64,000 bases of DNA from Paenibacillus sp. FJAT-26967 (lineage in GTDB: Bacteria; Bacillota; Bacilli; Paenibacillales; NBRC-103111), in the NCBI RefSeq assembly GCF_001541095.1, contig NZ_LMXH01000003.1, forward strand, positions 1 to 64,000. The letters run 5' to 3'. Position 1 is the first letter of the stretch. Each line of letters starts with the position of its first letter. Below the pieces are notes generated by a model. The model saw nothing but the letters and a program-made list of their open reading frames with translations, was not told where the DNA came from and ran no database searches. Position numbers and translations under genes: made by a program. Shown here piece after piece: positions 36,442-45,867 of the stretch.

Positions 36442-37431
36442 ATGACTAAATGGGACAAGCGGCAGTGCGATGTCAGTCCGGGCACCGGTCCGGATATCGT
36501 TACATTCGGAGAATCTATGGCGCTTCTTATGCCTGAGACCGGTAAAGGAATCGAATATTCACCGCAATTGAACACGACCTTTGGCGGAGCGGAGAGTAAT
36601 ATCGCTATTGGTCTGGCGAGGCTGGGGCATCATGTAGGCTGGTTCGGCCAGCTTGGCCATGATCCCTTCGGCAGAATGGTGCTCAAGAAAATTAGAGGCG
36701 AAGGCGTTGATGTTTCCCGGGCTAAGCTATTGGAGTCTGCGCCGACCGGGCTAATGCTCCGGGAAGCTGTTGCGGGGAAAACGTCCGTATACTATTACCG
36801 GCGCTTTTCCGCAATGAGTAAGATGCGTCCGGAAGATCTGGATGAAGCTTACATAGCACAGGCGCAAATTCTGCATATTACGGGTATAACGCCTGCCTTG
36901 AGCGAATCTTGTCTGACCACGGTAAAAGCAGCGGTACGCATTGCGAAGCGGCATGGCGTGAAAGTCTGTTTTGACCCCAATCTGAGGTTAAAGCTCTGGG
37001 GGATCGAGAGAGCCCGTGAGGTACTCTTGTCGCTTGCCGGAGATGCCGATTACTTCCTGCCGGGTCTGGATGAGCTGAAACTGCTCTATCAGACCGAAGC
37101 TTTCGATGAGATTATAAGCAAACTGGGCCGGCTCTCTGCGGTTACGGTTGTTAAAGGCGGAGACGAAGAAAGCTATCTTGTCGAAAAAGGAAGCGTGACG
37201 GCGGTTCCTTTCGTCAAAGCGGAGCGTGTCGTAGACACGGTTGGTGCGGGAGACGGTTTCTGCGCGGGCTTCCTCTCGGCGATCATGCAGGGCTCCGGCC
37301 ATTTGGAGGCGGTGAAGCTCGGGAGTCTGATCGGTTCTCTCGTTGCTCAGGCTCCAGGCGACTGGGAAGGGCTTCCGACACGTGAGGAAATAGATGCGGT
37401 GCTTCAGGGAAGCCGGCATATTGAACGCTGA
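36442..37431 (+). CDS. PfkB-family sugar kinase, 2-keto-3-deoxygluconate kinase-like
   Basis: 329 residues. PfkB signatures GGAESNIAIGLARLG near the N-terminus and DTVGAGDGFCAGF near the C-terminus (catalytic Asp). TFGESMALLMPE and the FDPNLRLKLW segment are typical of KdgK. It would phosphorylate 2-keto-3-deoxygluconate or a related sugar. It stands alone with no KDPG aldolase beside it, so the substrate is only probable. Confidence 0.85.
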   Translation: MTKWDKRQCDVSPGTGPDIVTFGESMALLMPETGKGIEYSPQLNTTFGGAESNIAIGLARLGHHVGWFGQLGHDPFGRMVLKKIRGEGVDVSRAKLLESAPTGLMLREAVAGKTSVYYYRRFSAMSKMRPEDLDEAYIAQAQILHITGITPALSESCLTTVKAAVRIAKRHGVKVCFDPNLRLKLWGIERAREVLLSLAGDADYFLPGLDELKLLYQTEAFDEIISKLGRLSAVTVVKGGDEESYLVEKGSVTAVPFVKAERVVDTVGAGDGFCAGFLSAIMQGSGHLEAVKLGSLIGSLVAQAPGDWEGLPTREEIDAVLQGSRHIER

Positions 37432-37665
37432 ACGGTGAATCCGGCGGCGGCGAGAAAACCGGCATCAGCTGCACCCGGGGAGCTGTCGAATCATGTACAG
37501 GGTCATGCGGCAAAAGAATAACCGGCCGCCGGTCCGAACAAATATCAGCCATTACTTCAACTAATAGTAGGCCAACCGGCGGTGTGTCACAGATCATAGG
37601 GAAGAATGTTAGAATGACAGTGCTTTCCTGTAAATAATTGGGTTGATATTTCTTGTAAAAAAAGT

Positions 37666-37694
37666 TTGAATTCCGACTGGATATCTGTTATGAT
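37666..37694 (+). promoter_or_regulatory. Promoter of the tRNA-Gly pair
   Basis: TTGAAT (37666-37671), 17 bases, TATGAT (37689-37694), 44 bases before the first tRNA. The stretch 37432-37665 shows no gene. Confidence 0.65.
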
Positions 37695-37737
37695 ATTCCT
37701 TGTCGACTTCGAGAAACATTGCTTTATACAAAGAAAT

Positions 37738-37812
37738 GCGGAAGTGGCTCAGCGGTAGAGCATCGCCTTGCCAAGGCGAGGGTCGCGGGTTCGATTCCCG
37801 TCTTCCGCTCCA
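37738..37812 (+). tRNA. tRNA-Gly (GCC)
   Basis: 75 bases including CCA; acceptor gcggaag/cttccgc, anticodon loop ttGCCaa. Confidence 0.95.
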
Positions 37813-37814
37813 AT

Positions 37815-37885
37815 GCGGGTGTAGTTCAATGGTAGAACTTCAGCCTTCCAAGCTGGTAGCGTGGGTTCGATTCCCATCACCCGCT
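37815..37885 (+). tRNA. tRNA-Gly (TCC)
   Basis: 71 bases; acceptor gcgggtg/cacccgc, anticodon loop ctTCCaa, no encoded CCA. Confidence 0.94.
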
Positions 37886-37899
37886 TCATGAATTCAGAA

Positions 37900-37940
37900 T
37901 AAAAGCCAAGCCTCTTGTAATTCAAGGGCTTGGCTTTTTT
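37900..37940 (+). terminator. Terminator after the tRNA-Gly pair
   Basis: aaaagccaagcc (37901-37912) pairs with ggcttggctttt (37927-37938), then ttctg. Confidence 0.88.
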
Positions 37941-38099
37941 CTGTTGTATGGGCTGGGTACAGGGTTAGGGAAGGGCTGCGCCAAGGGAAGCCGGCGGAAT
38001 AAAAGCCGGGCTGCACGAAGGATCACGCAAGCCGGATGCGGGAGGAACAGAGCTGTGATACGATAGGAGCATTGAATCCTGCTTGAGAGGTGCACTGCG

Positions 38100-38870
38100 A
38101 TGACGATAACCAGCAAGAAACTAAGGCGTAAAATTTGGCTCTTTGTTATTCTGGCCGTTCTTCTTGCCGCTTGTCTTGCGGCTGTAATTTATCTGCGTCC
38201 TTACGAACCGGATGAACGGGCCGCCCAAGCTATGCAAAGCGGCGGAGGAATAACTGTGACAGATGCGGAGAAATGGATGATTTTTGAAAAGACAGCGGGC
38301 ACGGATCAGACTGCGCCAGGGATCGTTTTCTATCCGGGCGGCTTGGTTAAGCCCGAAAGCTATGCGCCCCTGGCGCGGGAGCTTGCCCTGCGCGGCTATC
38401 GTACCGTGATTGTGAGAATGCCGCTGAATCTGGCTGTACTGGGTGGAGGCCGAGCGGAAGAGGTGTTGGCCGAGGATTCTGGCAGAGGCTTCGTGATTGG
38501 CGGTCACTCGCTCGGAGGTGTGATGGCAGCGCGCTATGCGGCAGCCCATCCACAGCAGCTCCAAGGGGTATTTATGCTCGCGGCTTACGCAGATTCCAAG
38601 GGCAGCCTGAAGGATAAAGGATTGCCGGTCCTTTCTTTGACGGGTACGGAAGACAGCGTATTGAATAAGGAAAGCTGGGAAGCGGGCAGAAGCAATCTGC
38701 CGGCAGACGCCGTAATCGAGACAATTCCCGGGGGAAACCATGCGCAGTTTGGCAGCTATGGCTTTCAGAAAGGGGATCATCCCGCTGCAATCAGCGTACA
38801 GGAGCAGACGGTGAAGACTGCCGACGCTATCGCGAACTGGCTGGCTGAGACAGCAGAGTCGACACGTTAA
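38100..38870 (+). CDS. Alpha/beta hydrolase with N-terminal membrane anchor
   Basis: 256 residues. An N-terminal hydrophobic segment (IWLFVILAVLLAACLAAVIYL) anchors or exports it. The hydrolase core has the nucleophile elbow GGHSLGGV (Ser about residue 141), a later TGTEDS holding the acid, and GGNHAQFG with the catalytic His. It is likely a surface or secreted carboxylesterase or thioesterase-like enzyme; the substrate is not apparent. Confidence 0.82.
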   Translation: MTITSKKLRRKIWLFVILAVLLAACLAAVIYLRPYEPDERAAQAMQSGGGITVTDAEKWMIFEKTAGTDQTAPGIVFYPGGLVKPESYAPLARELALRGYRTVIVRMPLNLAVLGGGRAEEVLAEDSGRGFVIGGHSLGGVMAARYAAAHPQQLQGVFMLAAYADSKGSLKDKGLPVLSLTGTEDSVLNKESWEAGRSNLPADAVIETIPGGNHAQFGSYGFQKGDHPAAISVQEQTVKTADAIANWLAETAESTR

Positions 38871-38962
38871 GTGTGCCAGATGGGGCTCTGCTGCAGCAGG
38901 GCTCCTGCTGCATATACAAAACTTGAATATGATAAGAGATGGGAAGAGAAGGGATAATCCAA

Positions 38963-39397
38963 ATGGACAGACGGAAGAAAATCAGCCCGGAGCTTATACG
39001 TCTATTTCGTTTCGGGATCGTGGGCGTCAGCAATACACTGGTAGACTGGGCTGTGTTCTGGCTGCTGCTGTCCGGATTGGGGATGCACTATGTCGCTGCA
39101 CAGACGTTCGCCTATTTATGCGGCACGCTGAACAGTTTTTTGTGGAACCGCAAATGGACGTTTGCCAGCAAAGAATCTTTTAGAGCGGCGGAGGCGGCCA
39201 AATTTTTTCTGGTTAACGGAATATGTCTTGCGTCATCATATGCCCTGCTATTCGTGTGCAGGGATGTGTTCGGCTGGAATATGCCGGTCAGCAAACTGGT
39301 CGTTACGGTCCTGCTGCTGATGGTGAATTATGCGGCAAGCCGGCTGTGGGTGTTCAGGTCCCCGGATTCGGCAAGCAAGAAGAGCTCGGAGGGCTGA
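38963..39397 (+). CDS. GtrA-family membrane protein
   Basis: 144 residues from the ATG at 38963 (AGAAGGGA 8 bases upstream). Four membrane helices; the GtrA-type signatures are LIRLFRFGIVGVSNTLVDW and FLWNRKWTF. The family is proposed to flip undecaprenyl-linked sugars for wall or polysaccharide glycosylation. It stands alone here, with no glycosyltransferase neighbour. Confidence 0.88.
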   Translation: MDRRKKISPELIRLFRFGIVGVSNTLVDWAVFWLLLSGLGMHYVAAQTFAYLCGTLNSFLWNRKWTFASKESFRAAEAAKFFLVNGICLASSYALLFVCRDVFGWNMPVSKLVVTVLLLMVNYAASRLWVFRSPDSASKKSSEG

Positions 39398-39600
39398 CAT
39401 CCTGCGAATTAATTAGAGTAACAAGAGGGGTGTTTTCGGAAAAAAGGGGATATAAAAAATATAAAAATTTCCTTCTAAATTTAACAGACGGATGGAAATT
39501 TTTGCAGTATAATGAAACGTATTATTGAATCTAATACGATATAATTCGTATACAACTATGTGAGGAAGCCGGAAGACAGCCCCGGCTCAAAGGAGAACAA

Positions 39601-40890
39601 ATGAACGTGCAGCTCAGGACACGCTCCTGGAACCGCTTTACCCCGACCCGAAAACATCTGTGGTTTGCAACGCTGGAGGGAGCACCGGCTACGATCATCA
39701 CAACGCTCCTGAATGGCCCGTTCTTGACGGGCTATTTGTTGTACCTGGGCGCGACTTCCTCTGAAGTCGGCTTAGTTCTCGCCATGACAACAATAGTCAA
39801 CGTTGGGCAAATTTTAATGGCGTACTTGATGCAGAAGTGGAGCAACCGGAAGCTGCTTATCCTAATTTTCGGAAGTATGCACCGGATATTATGGGCGTGT
39901 ACGGGGTTGATTCCCTTTGTACTGGAGCGGGACTTATGGATTCCGGCCTATGTGGTCTTATACACACTGGCGTTTCTGTCCAACTCTTTTGCCGGAGTGG
40001 TCTGGTCTACTTTGATGGCCGATATGGTACCCGCATCTGTCAGAGCCCGGCATTTCGGGATAAGGAATATGCTGCTTAATGCACTGGGAAGCTTATGTTT
40101 ATTTATGGGCGGCCAAATTCTTGATCACTACGGGAATGAAACCGGATTCCCGATTCTTTATAGTATCGTCGGGGTTGCGGTCGTATGCAATGTGCTCGGG
40201 TATACCTTGTATCCGAACCCGTCTTTTCAGCAATCCGAGGATACGAAGCTGATGCCGATGCTGACACGCCCTTTTAAGGACCGGACCTATATCCGGGCGA
40301 CCGCTTTCCTTGCACTCTGGCTTTTTATGCAGGGAATCTCGGTTCCCCTGTTCTCTTACGTGATGCTTAAACCGCTGCAGGTCAGCTATCAGACCATCTC
40401 GATCCTGACGGTGCTGCAGACGGCTGTTATGATGATGAGCTTCTATGTATGGGGCAATCTGAATGCCAGGTGGAGCAACCGGCAGCTGCTGTTCTGGACG
40501 CTGCCTATTCTTTCTTTGTCCTGCATGCTCTGGGGGCTGCTGGCCTGGCTGCCCGTACTGCCGGTGTTAATCATAGTGCATATGTGTCTTGGAGCCGGGA
40601 CGGGCGGATTTAACCAGCTGGCGTTTAACTTTATTATCGGGGATACGCCAAGGGGAGAACGTCCGATGTTTATCGCGATGTATTCGACTCTAACAGGGTT
40701 TGCGGCTTTCCTGGGGCCGCTCCTCGGAGGCCGAATGTACGGATGGGCGGAGCGTATGCCTCTCTGGGTTCAGCAGTACGGAATTTCATCGGGGATGGGA
40801 CTCATTATGCTGCTGCTCGCGGTATCTCTGGGACGCAGAGTCCTGCTGGATAAGGCTCCGAAGACGCCGACAGGTCCGGATGCGATGTGA
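39601..40890 (+). CDS. MFS transporter
   Basis: 429 residues, about 12 membrane helices, preceded by AAAGGAG. It has MFS-like symmetry (two six-helix halves, cytosolic loop near residue 205). The substrate cannot be inferred. A short imperfect palindrome (atacgatataattcgtat, 39533-39550) lies in the 200-base leader. Confidence 0.8.
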   Translation: MNVQLRTRSWNRFTPTRKHLWFATLEGAPATIITTLLNGPFLTGYLLYLGATSSEVGLVLAMTTIVNVGQILMAYLMQKWSNRKLLILIFGSMHRILWACTGLIPFVLERDLWIPAYVVLYTLAFLSNSFAGVVWSTLMADMVPASVRARHFGIRNMLLNALGSLCLFMGGQILDHYGNETGFPILYSIVGVAVVCNVLGYTLYPNPSFQQSEDTKLMPMLTRPFKDRTYIRATAFLALWLFMQGISVPLFSYVMLKPLQVSYQTISILTVLQTAVMMMSFYVWGNLNARWSNRQLLFWTLPILSLSCMLWGLLAWLPVLPVLIIVHMCLGAGTGGFNQLAFNFIIGDTPRGERPMFIAMYSTLTGFAAFLGPLLGGRMYGWAERMPLWVQQYGISSGMGLIMLLLAVSLGRRVLLDKAPKTPTGPDAM

Positions 40891-41158
40891 CTTGGTAAGC
40901 GCCAGAACATAGAGCGATTCTATCATATGGAGACTTCCGTCTCAGAAGAATGCACTGATCCGGTCGGAAGCTGGCCTTGGAGTGCCTGACTGGCGCAGAG
41001 GTAGCTTGCGGGACTATTCAATCCGTCCTGTTAATTTTAAAAAGTGTCCGGGGCAGTGTGTTCCTAGTTCCTGCTGATTCCTCAAATATGCAATCATCCA
41101 TTGTAAGCGGCGGCAGAAATCTCTACAATAAGAGAATGATAACCAAAGGGAGATTTGA

Positions 41159-41794
41159 ATGGATGCTTGGATAGAAAGAGTGGAACGGGAGCTGCTGCCC
41201 GGTATCGATTTCGTAAGCGAGGATCCGCATGAACCGGTTGTGGTGCGGAGGCTGCCGGGCGAGTGGAAACTGGTGGGGACGGGCAATTATGCGGCAGTCA
41301 CGGCTCATCCGGATTTGCCGGATCTGGTTGTGAAGGTGTACGCACCCGGCAGGGAAGGCTGGAAGCAGGAGGTAGAGGTATACCGGAGGTTAGGTGAACA
41401 CCCGGCTTATTCCCGCTGCTACTATGCGAGCGAACCTTATCTGATTCTCAAACGATTGAATGGCGTCACCTTGTATGAATGTTTCCGCAAAGGAGTACGC
41501 ATCCCGCAGCAGGTGATCCATGACATTGAGGAAGCCCGCGACTATGCGCGCAGAGTGGGCCTGAAGCCGCAGGATCTGCACGGGAAGAATGTCATGCTTG
41601 AGAGCGGACGCGGCAAAATCGTGGATGTATCGGATTTCCTGGATGAGAATCCCGACCAGATGTGGGAGGATATGAAGAAGGCCTATTACAAGCTGTATTT
41701 GCCTTTTATCTACCGCAATCCGTTTCCTTTACCTAATTCTATCTTAAACGGAATCCGCAAAAGCTACCGCTGGCTCCGCCGTCGTCCTTCTTAA
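41159..41794 (+). CDS. Protein kinase-like protein (YrzF-like)
   Basis: 211 residues. A reduced kinase fold: VVKVYAP with the ATP-binding Lys, an aspartate block LKPQDLHGKNVML resembling the catalytic loop, and IVDVSDF in place of DFG. The classic HRD is absent and the glycine loop is short (GTGNYAAV). It may be a YrzF-type kinase or an aminoglycoside-phosphotransferase relative. A substrate is not evident. Confidence 0.65.
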   Translation: MDAWIERVERELLPGIDFVSEDPHEPVVVRRLPGEWKLVGTGNYAAVTAHPDLPDLVVKVYAPGREGWKQEVEVYRRLGEHPAYSRCYYASEPYLILKRLNGVTLYECFRKGVRIPQQVIHDIEEARDYARRVGLKPQDLHGKNVMLESGRGKIVDVSDFLDENPDQMWEDMKKAYYKLYLPFIYRNPFPLPNSILNGIRKSYRWLRRRPS

Positions 41795-41833
41795 CGTGAG
41801 CAGGGAGAGACGGTTGTCGGATTCTCATAACGA

Positions 41834-41870
41834 AAGAACCGCCCCTATCGGAATAAGGGCGGTTCTTTTT
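41834..41870 (+). terminator. Terminator between convergent genes
   Basis: aagaaccgccc (41834-41844) pairs with gggcggttctt (41857-41867), then ttt. It serves the kinase-like gene and lies 29 bases from the end of the minus-strand ABC operon. Confidence 0.85.
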
Positions 41871-41898
41871 GGTTCTCCGGTTCGGCGCGTACCGGAAA

Positions 41899-42837
41899 CT
41901 ACATGACATCTCTGCGCCGGAAGACGGTCCAGGTAAGCAGGTTGAAGACCAGGAAGTATGACGCAAGCACCGTAATGGAGAAGGTCAGGGTCATGCCTTC
42001 AACCAAAGGCTGATTGTGGATGTAGCGGGTTAAATCCATGTTCGAGAAGAGCAGGTACTTGCTCCACTCGTACCGGCTCATCAACATGCTGATCGTATTG
42101 CCGAGGAACATGATACACAGTGAAATTCCGATAGCCAGTGAGTTGCTGCGGAACAGGGTTGAGATCATAAAGGCCAGGGTCACGATCATAATCAGTTCCA
42201 CGCATTTATAGCCATAGGAAGTGAGCATTTCGATTATTATATTCTTCTCGACGATGGCCCCCGCACTATTCAGATCCAGAAGCGTAGGGCTCATTCCCGC
42301 AGTGCCGTACAATGCGAAGTTAATAGCCAGAGCGGATGCGAATAGAATCAACAGCATGACAATCGTAAATTGGAAAGCGGCGATATACTTCGAAAGAACG
42401 ATTTTGGAGCGGGATACGGGACGGATCAGCAGCAGTTTGATCGTGCCGCTGGAAAACTCCCCTGACATTGCATCCGCTGCTACCACAACCGTAAAGACGG
42501 TGATAACCGCGACCAGGGAAGACATGAAGGAAACGGACTCCCATACAGCCGAACGTTCCGGTGAAATATCCTTAGCCAAATATTCTTTAGCTAACTGGAT
42601 TTGGGAATCAAAGCGGGCAGCCTCCTCCGGCATGTGCGTCTTGTTCTCTTCCAGCATTTGAATACGTTCTGTCTGGGATTGGCGCCAGTCTACCTGATTT
42701 GCCTGCGGGGAGTCATGATACATCAGGTAAGAAGCTGCGCCGACGAGGCTGACCAGCAGGGCAATCATAACCCAAGTCGTGAGCCGCCGGTAAATTTTCA
42801 TATTTTCATTACGGATGAGATTAAGCAATTTGATCAC
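41899..42837 (-). CDS. ABC-2 type transporter permease
   Basis: 312 residues on the minus strand with about six membrane segments and a large extracytoplasmic loop after the first helix. It overlaps the ATPase gene upstream by 17 bases. With its partner it resembles BcrAB-type or antimicrobial-peptide exporters. Confidence 0.85.
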   Translation of the reverse strand: MIKLLNLIRNENMKIYRRLTTWVMIALLVSLVGAASYLMYHDSPQANQVDWRQSQTERIQMLEENKTHMPEEAARFDSQIQLAKEYLAKDISPERSAVWESVSFMSSLVAVITVFTVVVAADAMSGEFSSGTIKLLLIRPVSRSKIVLSKYIAAFQFTIVMLLILFASALAINFALYGTAGMSPTLLDLNSAGAIVEKNIIIEMLTSYGYKCVELIMIVTLAFMISTLFRSNSLAIGISLCIMFLGNTISMLMSRYEWSKYLLFSNMDLTRYIHNQPLVEGMTLTFSITVLASYFLVFNLLTWTVFRRRDVM

Positions 42838-43750
42838 TTCCTGTTATCTTCAAGAATTTGTCTTCCAGGGATTGCGTCAGCGGCTTCATTGTATACAGAC
42901 GAAGCCCCGCTTGCACGAGCAGCGTACCGATATCCGCTGCGCGTTCCCGTCCGGCGCTGATTTCAATCCCGTCCGGACGCAGGACTACCGGCAGAGCGGG
43001 ATCTACTTCCTGCACAATCGCCTGGGCAACCGCCGGATCGTTCACTTCGAAGAAGTAGGATGTCAGGGCCTCTGCGGCATCTTCTCCGCGAAGGTTCTGG
43101 ATGTCGATGAGCTTGCCCTGCTGGATGATGGCGACCCGGTCGCACATCAGTTCCATCTCGGACAGCAGATGGCTCGAGACGACGATGGCGATCCCTTCTT
43201 CGCGGGCCAGACGGCGCAAGTAATCGCGGAGCTCGCGGATGCCCGCCGGATCGAGGCCGTTCGTCGGCTCATCCAGGATGAGCAGAGAAGGGCGGTGCAG
43301 CAGCGCCTGGGCTACTCCAAGGCGCTGGCGCATACCGAGCGAGTAAGTCTTCACCTTCTCGTTGATGCGGTTCTTAAGACCGACCAGCTCTACAACCTCG
43401 GAGATTCGGGCCTGCGGGATGCCGCCCGGGAACATGCGGGCGTAGTGGAGCAGGTTTCTTTTGCCGGACAGGAATTTATACATTTCGGGATTTTCTACAA
43501 TGGCTCCCACATGCCGGATAGCTTCTTCGAAACGGCCCTTGATCGTCTGGCCGTGGATCAGGATGTCGCCTTTGTTCATCTTCATCAAGCCGACAATCAT
43601 ACGGATTAGCGTCGTTTTGCCCGCACCGTTGGGCCCGAGGAATCCGAATACTTCTCCCGGATATACCTCGAAGGATAGGTCTTGGATAATTTTCTTGCTG
43701 CCGATCGTTTTGCTGACGTTGCGTATTTCAAGTACAGCTTGTTCTTTCAT
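42821..43750 (-). CDS. ABC transporter ATP-binding protein (BcrA-like)
   Basis: 309 residues on the minus strand. Walker A GPNGAGKTT, signature YSLGMRQRLG, Walker B LLILDEPTNGLDP, H-loop SSHLL. It is the first gene of a two-gene minus-strand operon with the permease. Confidence 0.92.
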   Translation of the reverse strand: MKEQAVLEIRNVSKTIGSKKIIQDLSFEVYPGEVFGFLGPNGAGKTTLIRMIVGLMKMNKGDILIHGQTIKGRFEEAIRHVGAIVENPEMYKFLSGKRNLLHYARMFPGGIPQARISEVVELVGLKNRINEKVKTYSLGMRQRLGVAQALLHRPSLLILDEPTNGLDPAGIRELRDYLRRLAREEGIAIVVSSHLLSEMELMCDRVAIIQQGKLIDIQNLRGEDAAEALTSYFFEVNDPAVAQAIVQEVDPALPVVLRPDGIEISAGRERAADIGTLLVQAGLRLYTMKPLTQSLEDKFLKITGSDQIA

Positions 43751-43979
43751 TCTTTTCCAACCTCCATAATTCCAAGTCTGACTCTCTGGTTCAGTGCTCT
43801 CGGGTTCTCATTATATAGACTTGAACCGGATTGTTACACCGACTGAGGTCTAGGTTTCATACCCGACCTTAGTAGACATGGACCGGACTGGGGGCCGGTA
43901 TTTTCCGGCAGGGAATTGGATTGGACGGCAGTGCGCACCTGTGTAAAAATGAAGAGAGATTCGAAAGGGGGATACACAG

Positions 43980-44843
43980 ATGATCATCTATGAGAAGGGT
44001 GCCGTCACCGTGTTTCAAAGCTCGCTGTATCAGACAACCTCAACTGTTATCGTGACGGATGATCTGGTGCTGCTGGCCGATCCCTGTCTGCTTCCGGTGG
44101 AAGTCGAGGAGATCAAGCGTTACATAAGCGCCGTTCGCGGGCAAAGGCCGCTCTATCTGCTCTTTACTCATGGGGATTATGATCATATTATCGGAGGGGG
44201 AGCCTTCCCTGACAGTTTGACAATCGGCAGCCGGGATTTGGTGCAGCGGAAGGATCGGCATGAGCAGGTGAAGCAGGCGCGTGAATTCGACCGCATGTAT
44301 TATATAGAGAGAAATTACCCGGTGGAGTATCCTGTAATTAACATTACGGTAGACAAGGACGGGCAGGCGCTTCGTGTCGGCGATACGACGGTGATCTTCT
44401 ATCTGGTCCCGGGGCATACGCCTGACGGGGTGTTCGCGGTGGTGGAGGAAGAAGGCGTATTAATCGCGGGCGACTATTTATCGGGTTTCGAGCTCCCTTT
44501 TATAGAAGATAGTTACGCGGCATACAGAAATACAATCCGGCTGGCGCAGCGGCTTGCTGATTCGGGTAGAATCCGGCTGCTTATACCCGGCCACGGAACA
44601 CCGGCAGAGAATCCGGCCGAAATCAACCGCAGGATACAACTGGCCGATACGTATTTAAACGGGCTTGAGGCAGCCGTGCGGACCGGCGATCAGCAGATGC
44701 TGCAGGAGCTGGAAGGGCGATTCGCATTCGAGTCGGATTTTACCGCTGATTGTCATGCGAACAACATAGATAAGATAAGAGAAGAATTAGAGGCGGCCGG
44801 AATGGATGGTAGAAAAGAGTCCGGTTCGGGGACCGAACAGTAA
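43980..44843 (+). CDS. MBL-fold metallo-hydrolase
   Basis: 287 residues. Metal-binding motifs of the fold are present: THGDYDH (HxHxDH-type, with the first His replaced), a later PGHTPDG, the Asp in GDYLSG, and PGHG. The HxHxDH position reads H-G-D-Y-D-H, so the usual second His is Asp. It may bind one or two zinc or iron ions. It hydrolyses an unknown small molecule. It is co-oriented and 8 bases from the pentapeptide gene. Confidence 0.85.
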   Translation: MIIYEKGAVTVFQSSLYQTTSTVIVTDDLVLLADPCLLPVEVEEIKRYISAVRGQRPLYLLFTHGDYDHIIGGGAFPDSLTIGSRDLVQRKDRHEQVKQAREFDRMYYIERNYPVEYPVINITVDKDGQALRVGDTTVIFYLVPGHTPDGVFAVVEEEGVLIAGDYLSGFELPFIEDSYAAYRNTIRLAQRLADSGRIRLLIPGHGTPAENPAEINRRIQLADTYLNGLEAAVRTGDQQMLQELEGRFAFESDFTADCHANNIDKIREELEAAGMDGRKESGSGTEQ

Positions 44844-44851
44844 AGGAAGAG

Positions 44852-45466
44852 ATGAACATGTATTCTTACGAGAACCGGGAGTATATCGATACGGATTTCA
44901 GTCCCTCCGATTTAAGCGGAGGGGAGCTTCGCGGCTGCACATTTGAACGGTGCCGGTTTGTCGGCGCCCGGCTGGAAGAAATATGGACGGAGGGCTGCCG
45001 CTTTACCGATTGTGACTTCACGGGAAGCCAGTTGAATGCGTCCCTGCATACCCGATCAGCTTTTACGAATTGCAGGTTCAGGGGGGCGAGTCTGTTCGTA
45101 GCTAAATTCGAAGCTTGTAAAATGACCGGCTCCGATTTCAATGAAGCGAATCTGGACGGCATGACAATTTTGGGCGGGGACTGGTCGTATACCAATCTTC
45201 GTTTCGCCAATTTAGCTAAGCAGTCTCTGCGAGGGATCCGGTTCATTGAAGCGGACCTGTATTCGTGTAATCTGGAGAAGGCGGATCTTCGCGATGCGGA
45301 TCTGACCCGGGCCCAGCTTGGCAAAGTTCGTCTTCAGGGGACGGATTTACGCGGAGCGGTCATGGACGGAGTGGATTTTACCTCGCTGGATGTAAAAGGA
45401 GCCAAGATGGATTCGCTGCAGGCGGTTGCCTTTCTGAGGGCTTACGGCGCTAAGGTGGAAAACTGA
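44852..45466 (+). CDS. Pentapeptide-repeat protein
   Basis: 204 residues built largely of A(D/N)LXX-like pentapeptides, giving a right-handed beta-helix (for instance LSGGELRGCTFERCRF, NLEKADLRDADLTRAQL). Start ambiguous between ATG 44852 and 44858 behind AAAGGAAGAG. Some family members (Qnr) protect DNA gyrase, but nothing here shows that. Confidence 0.85.
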   Translation: MNMYSYENREYIDTDFSPSDLSGGELRGCTFERCRFVGARLEEIWTEGCRFTDCDFTGSQLNASLHTRSAFTNCRFRGASLFVAKFEACKMTGSDFNEANLDGMTILGGDWSYTNLRFANLAKQSLRGIRFIEADLYSCNLEKADLRDADLTRAQLGKVRLQGTDLRGAVMDGVDFTSLDVKGAKMDSLQAVAFLRAYGAKVEN

Positions 45467-45524
45467 ACAGGGAATCGGCGCTTAGAGCCAGGCTTGTTCA
45501 TAGTAAGAGAATTGAAGACAATAG

Positions 45525-45555
45525 GCAGCTATGCTTTTCGGGATAGCTGCTTTTT
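45525..45555 (+). terminator. Terminator after the pentapeptide gene
   Basis: gcagctat (45525-45532) pairs with atagctgc (45543-45550), then ttttt. The rest of 45556-45803 shows no gene. Confidence 0.85.
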
Positions 45556-45803
45556 GGTGTGAGCACCTGAAAAGCCCGTCAAGGTTATTCCTGCTTCATG
45601 CTTCCTTATAATGCAATGCTTCCCCGAACGGCATAAGACGAGATGGATGTTAGTAGAGGAGGTTGACAGTAGAGACAGATGACTTTTGGCATATTTGCGG
45701 AATATTAGAGGCAGGCGATGAATTTGTGGGGATATCCGCCTATAGAACTATATAGATTAAATGGCGCATAAGAAAATAAGGAAAAAAACGACAGGAGAAG
45801 CAG

Positions 45804-45839
45804 TTGTAATCCATTTCGTTTGATGATACAATTTGTATC
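45804..45839 (+). promoter_or_regulatory. LCP promoter overlapped by a GATAC-N5-GTATC operator
   Basis: TTGTAA (45804-45809), 17 bases, TACAAT (45827-45832). The -10 lies inside the 15-bp palindrome GATACAATTTGTATC (45825-45839), so a bound protein would block the promoter. Confidence 0.65.
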
Positions 45840-45867
45840 GAATGATGGAAGCGAGGAGGACCTGTTC

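Noticed and set aside
38121-38780. Minus-strand open frame across the alpha/beta hydrolase gene
   Set aside because: Antisense to a gene with a clear catalytic triad and anchor, no ribosome site.
42815-43609. Long plus-strand open frame over the ABC ATPase gene
   Set aside because: It is antisense to an ATPase with all motifs intact; a shadow frame.
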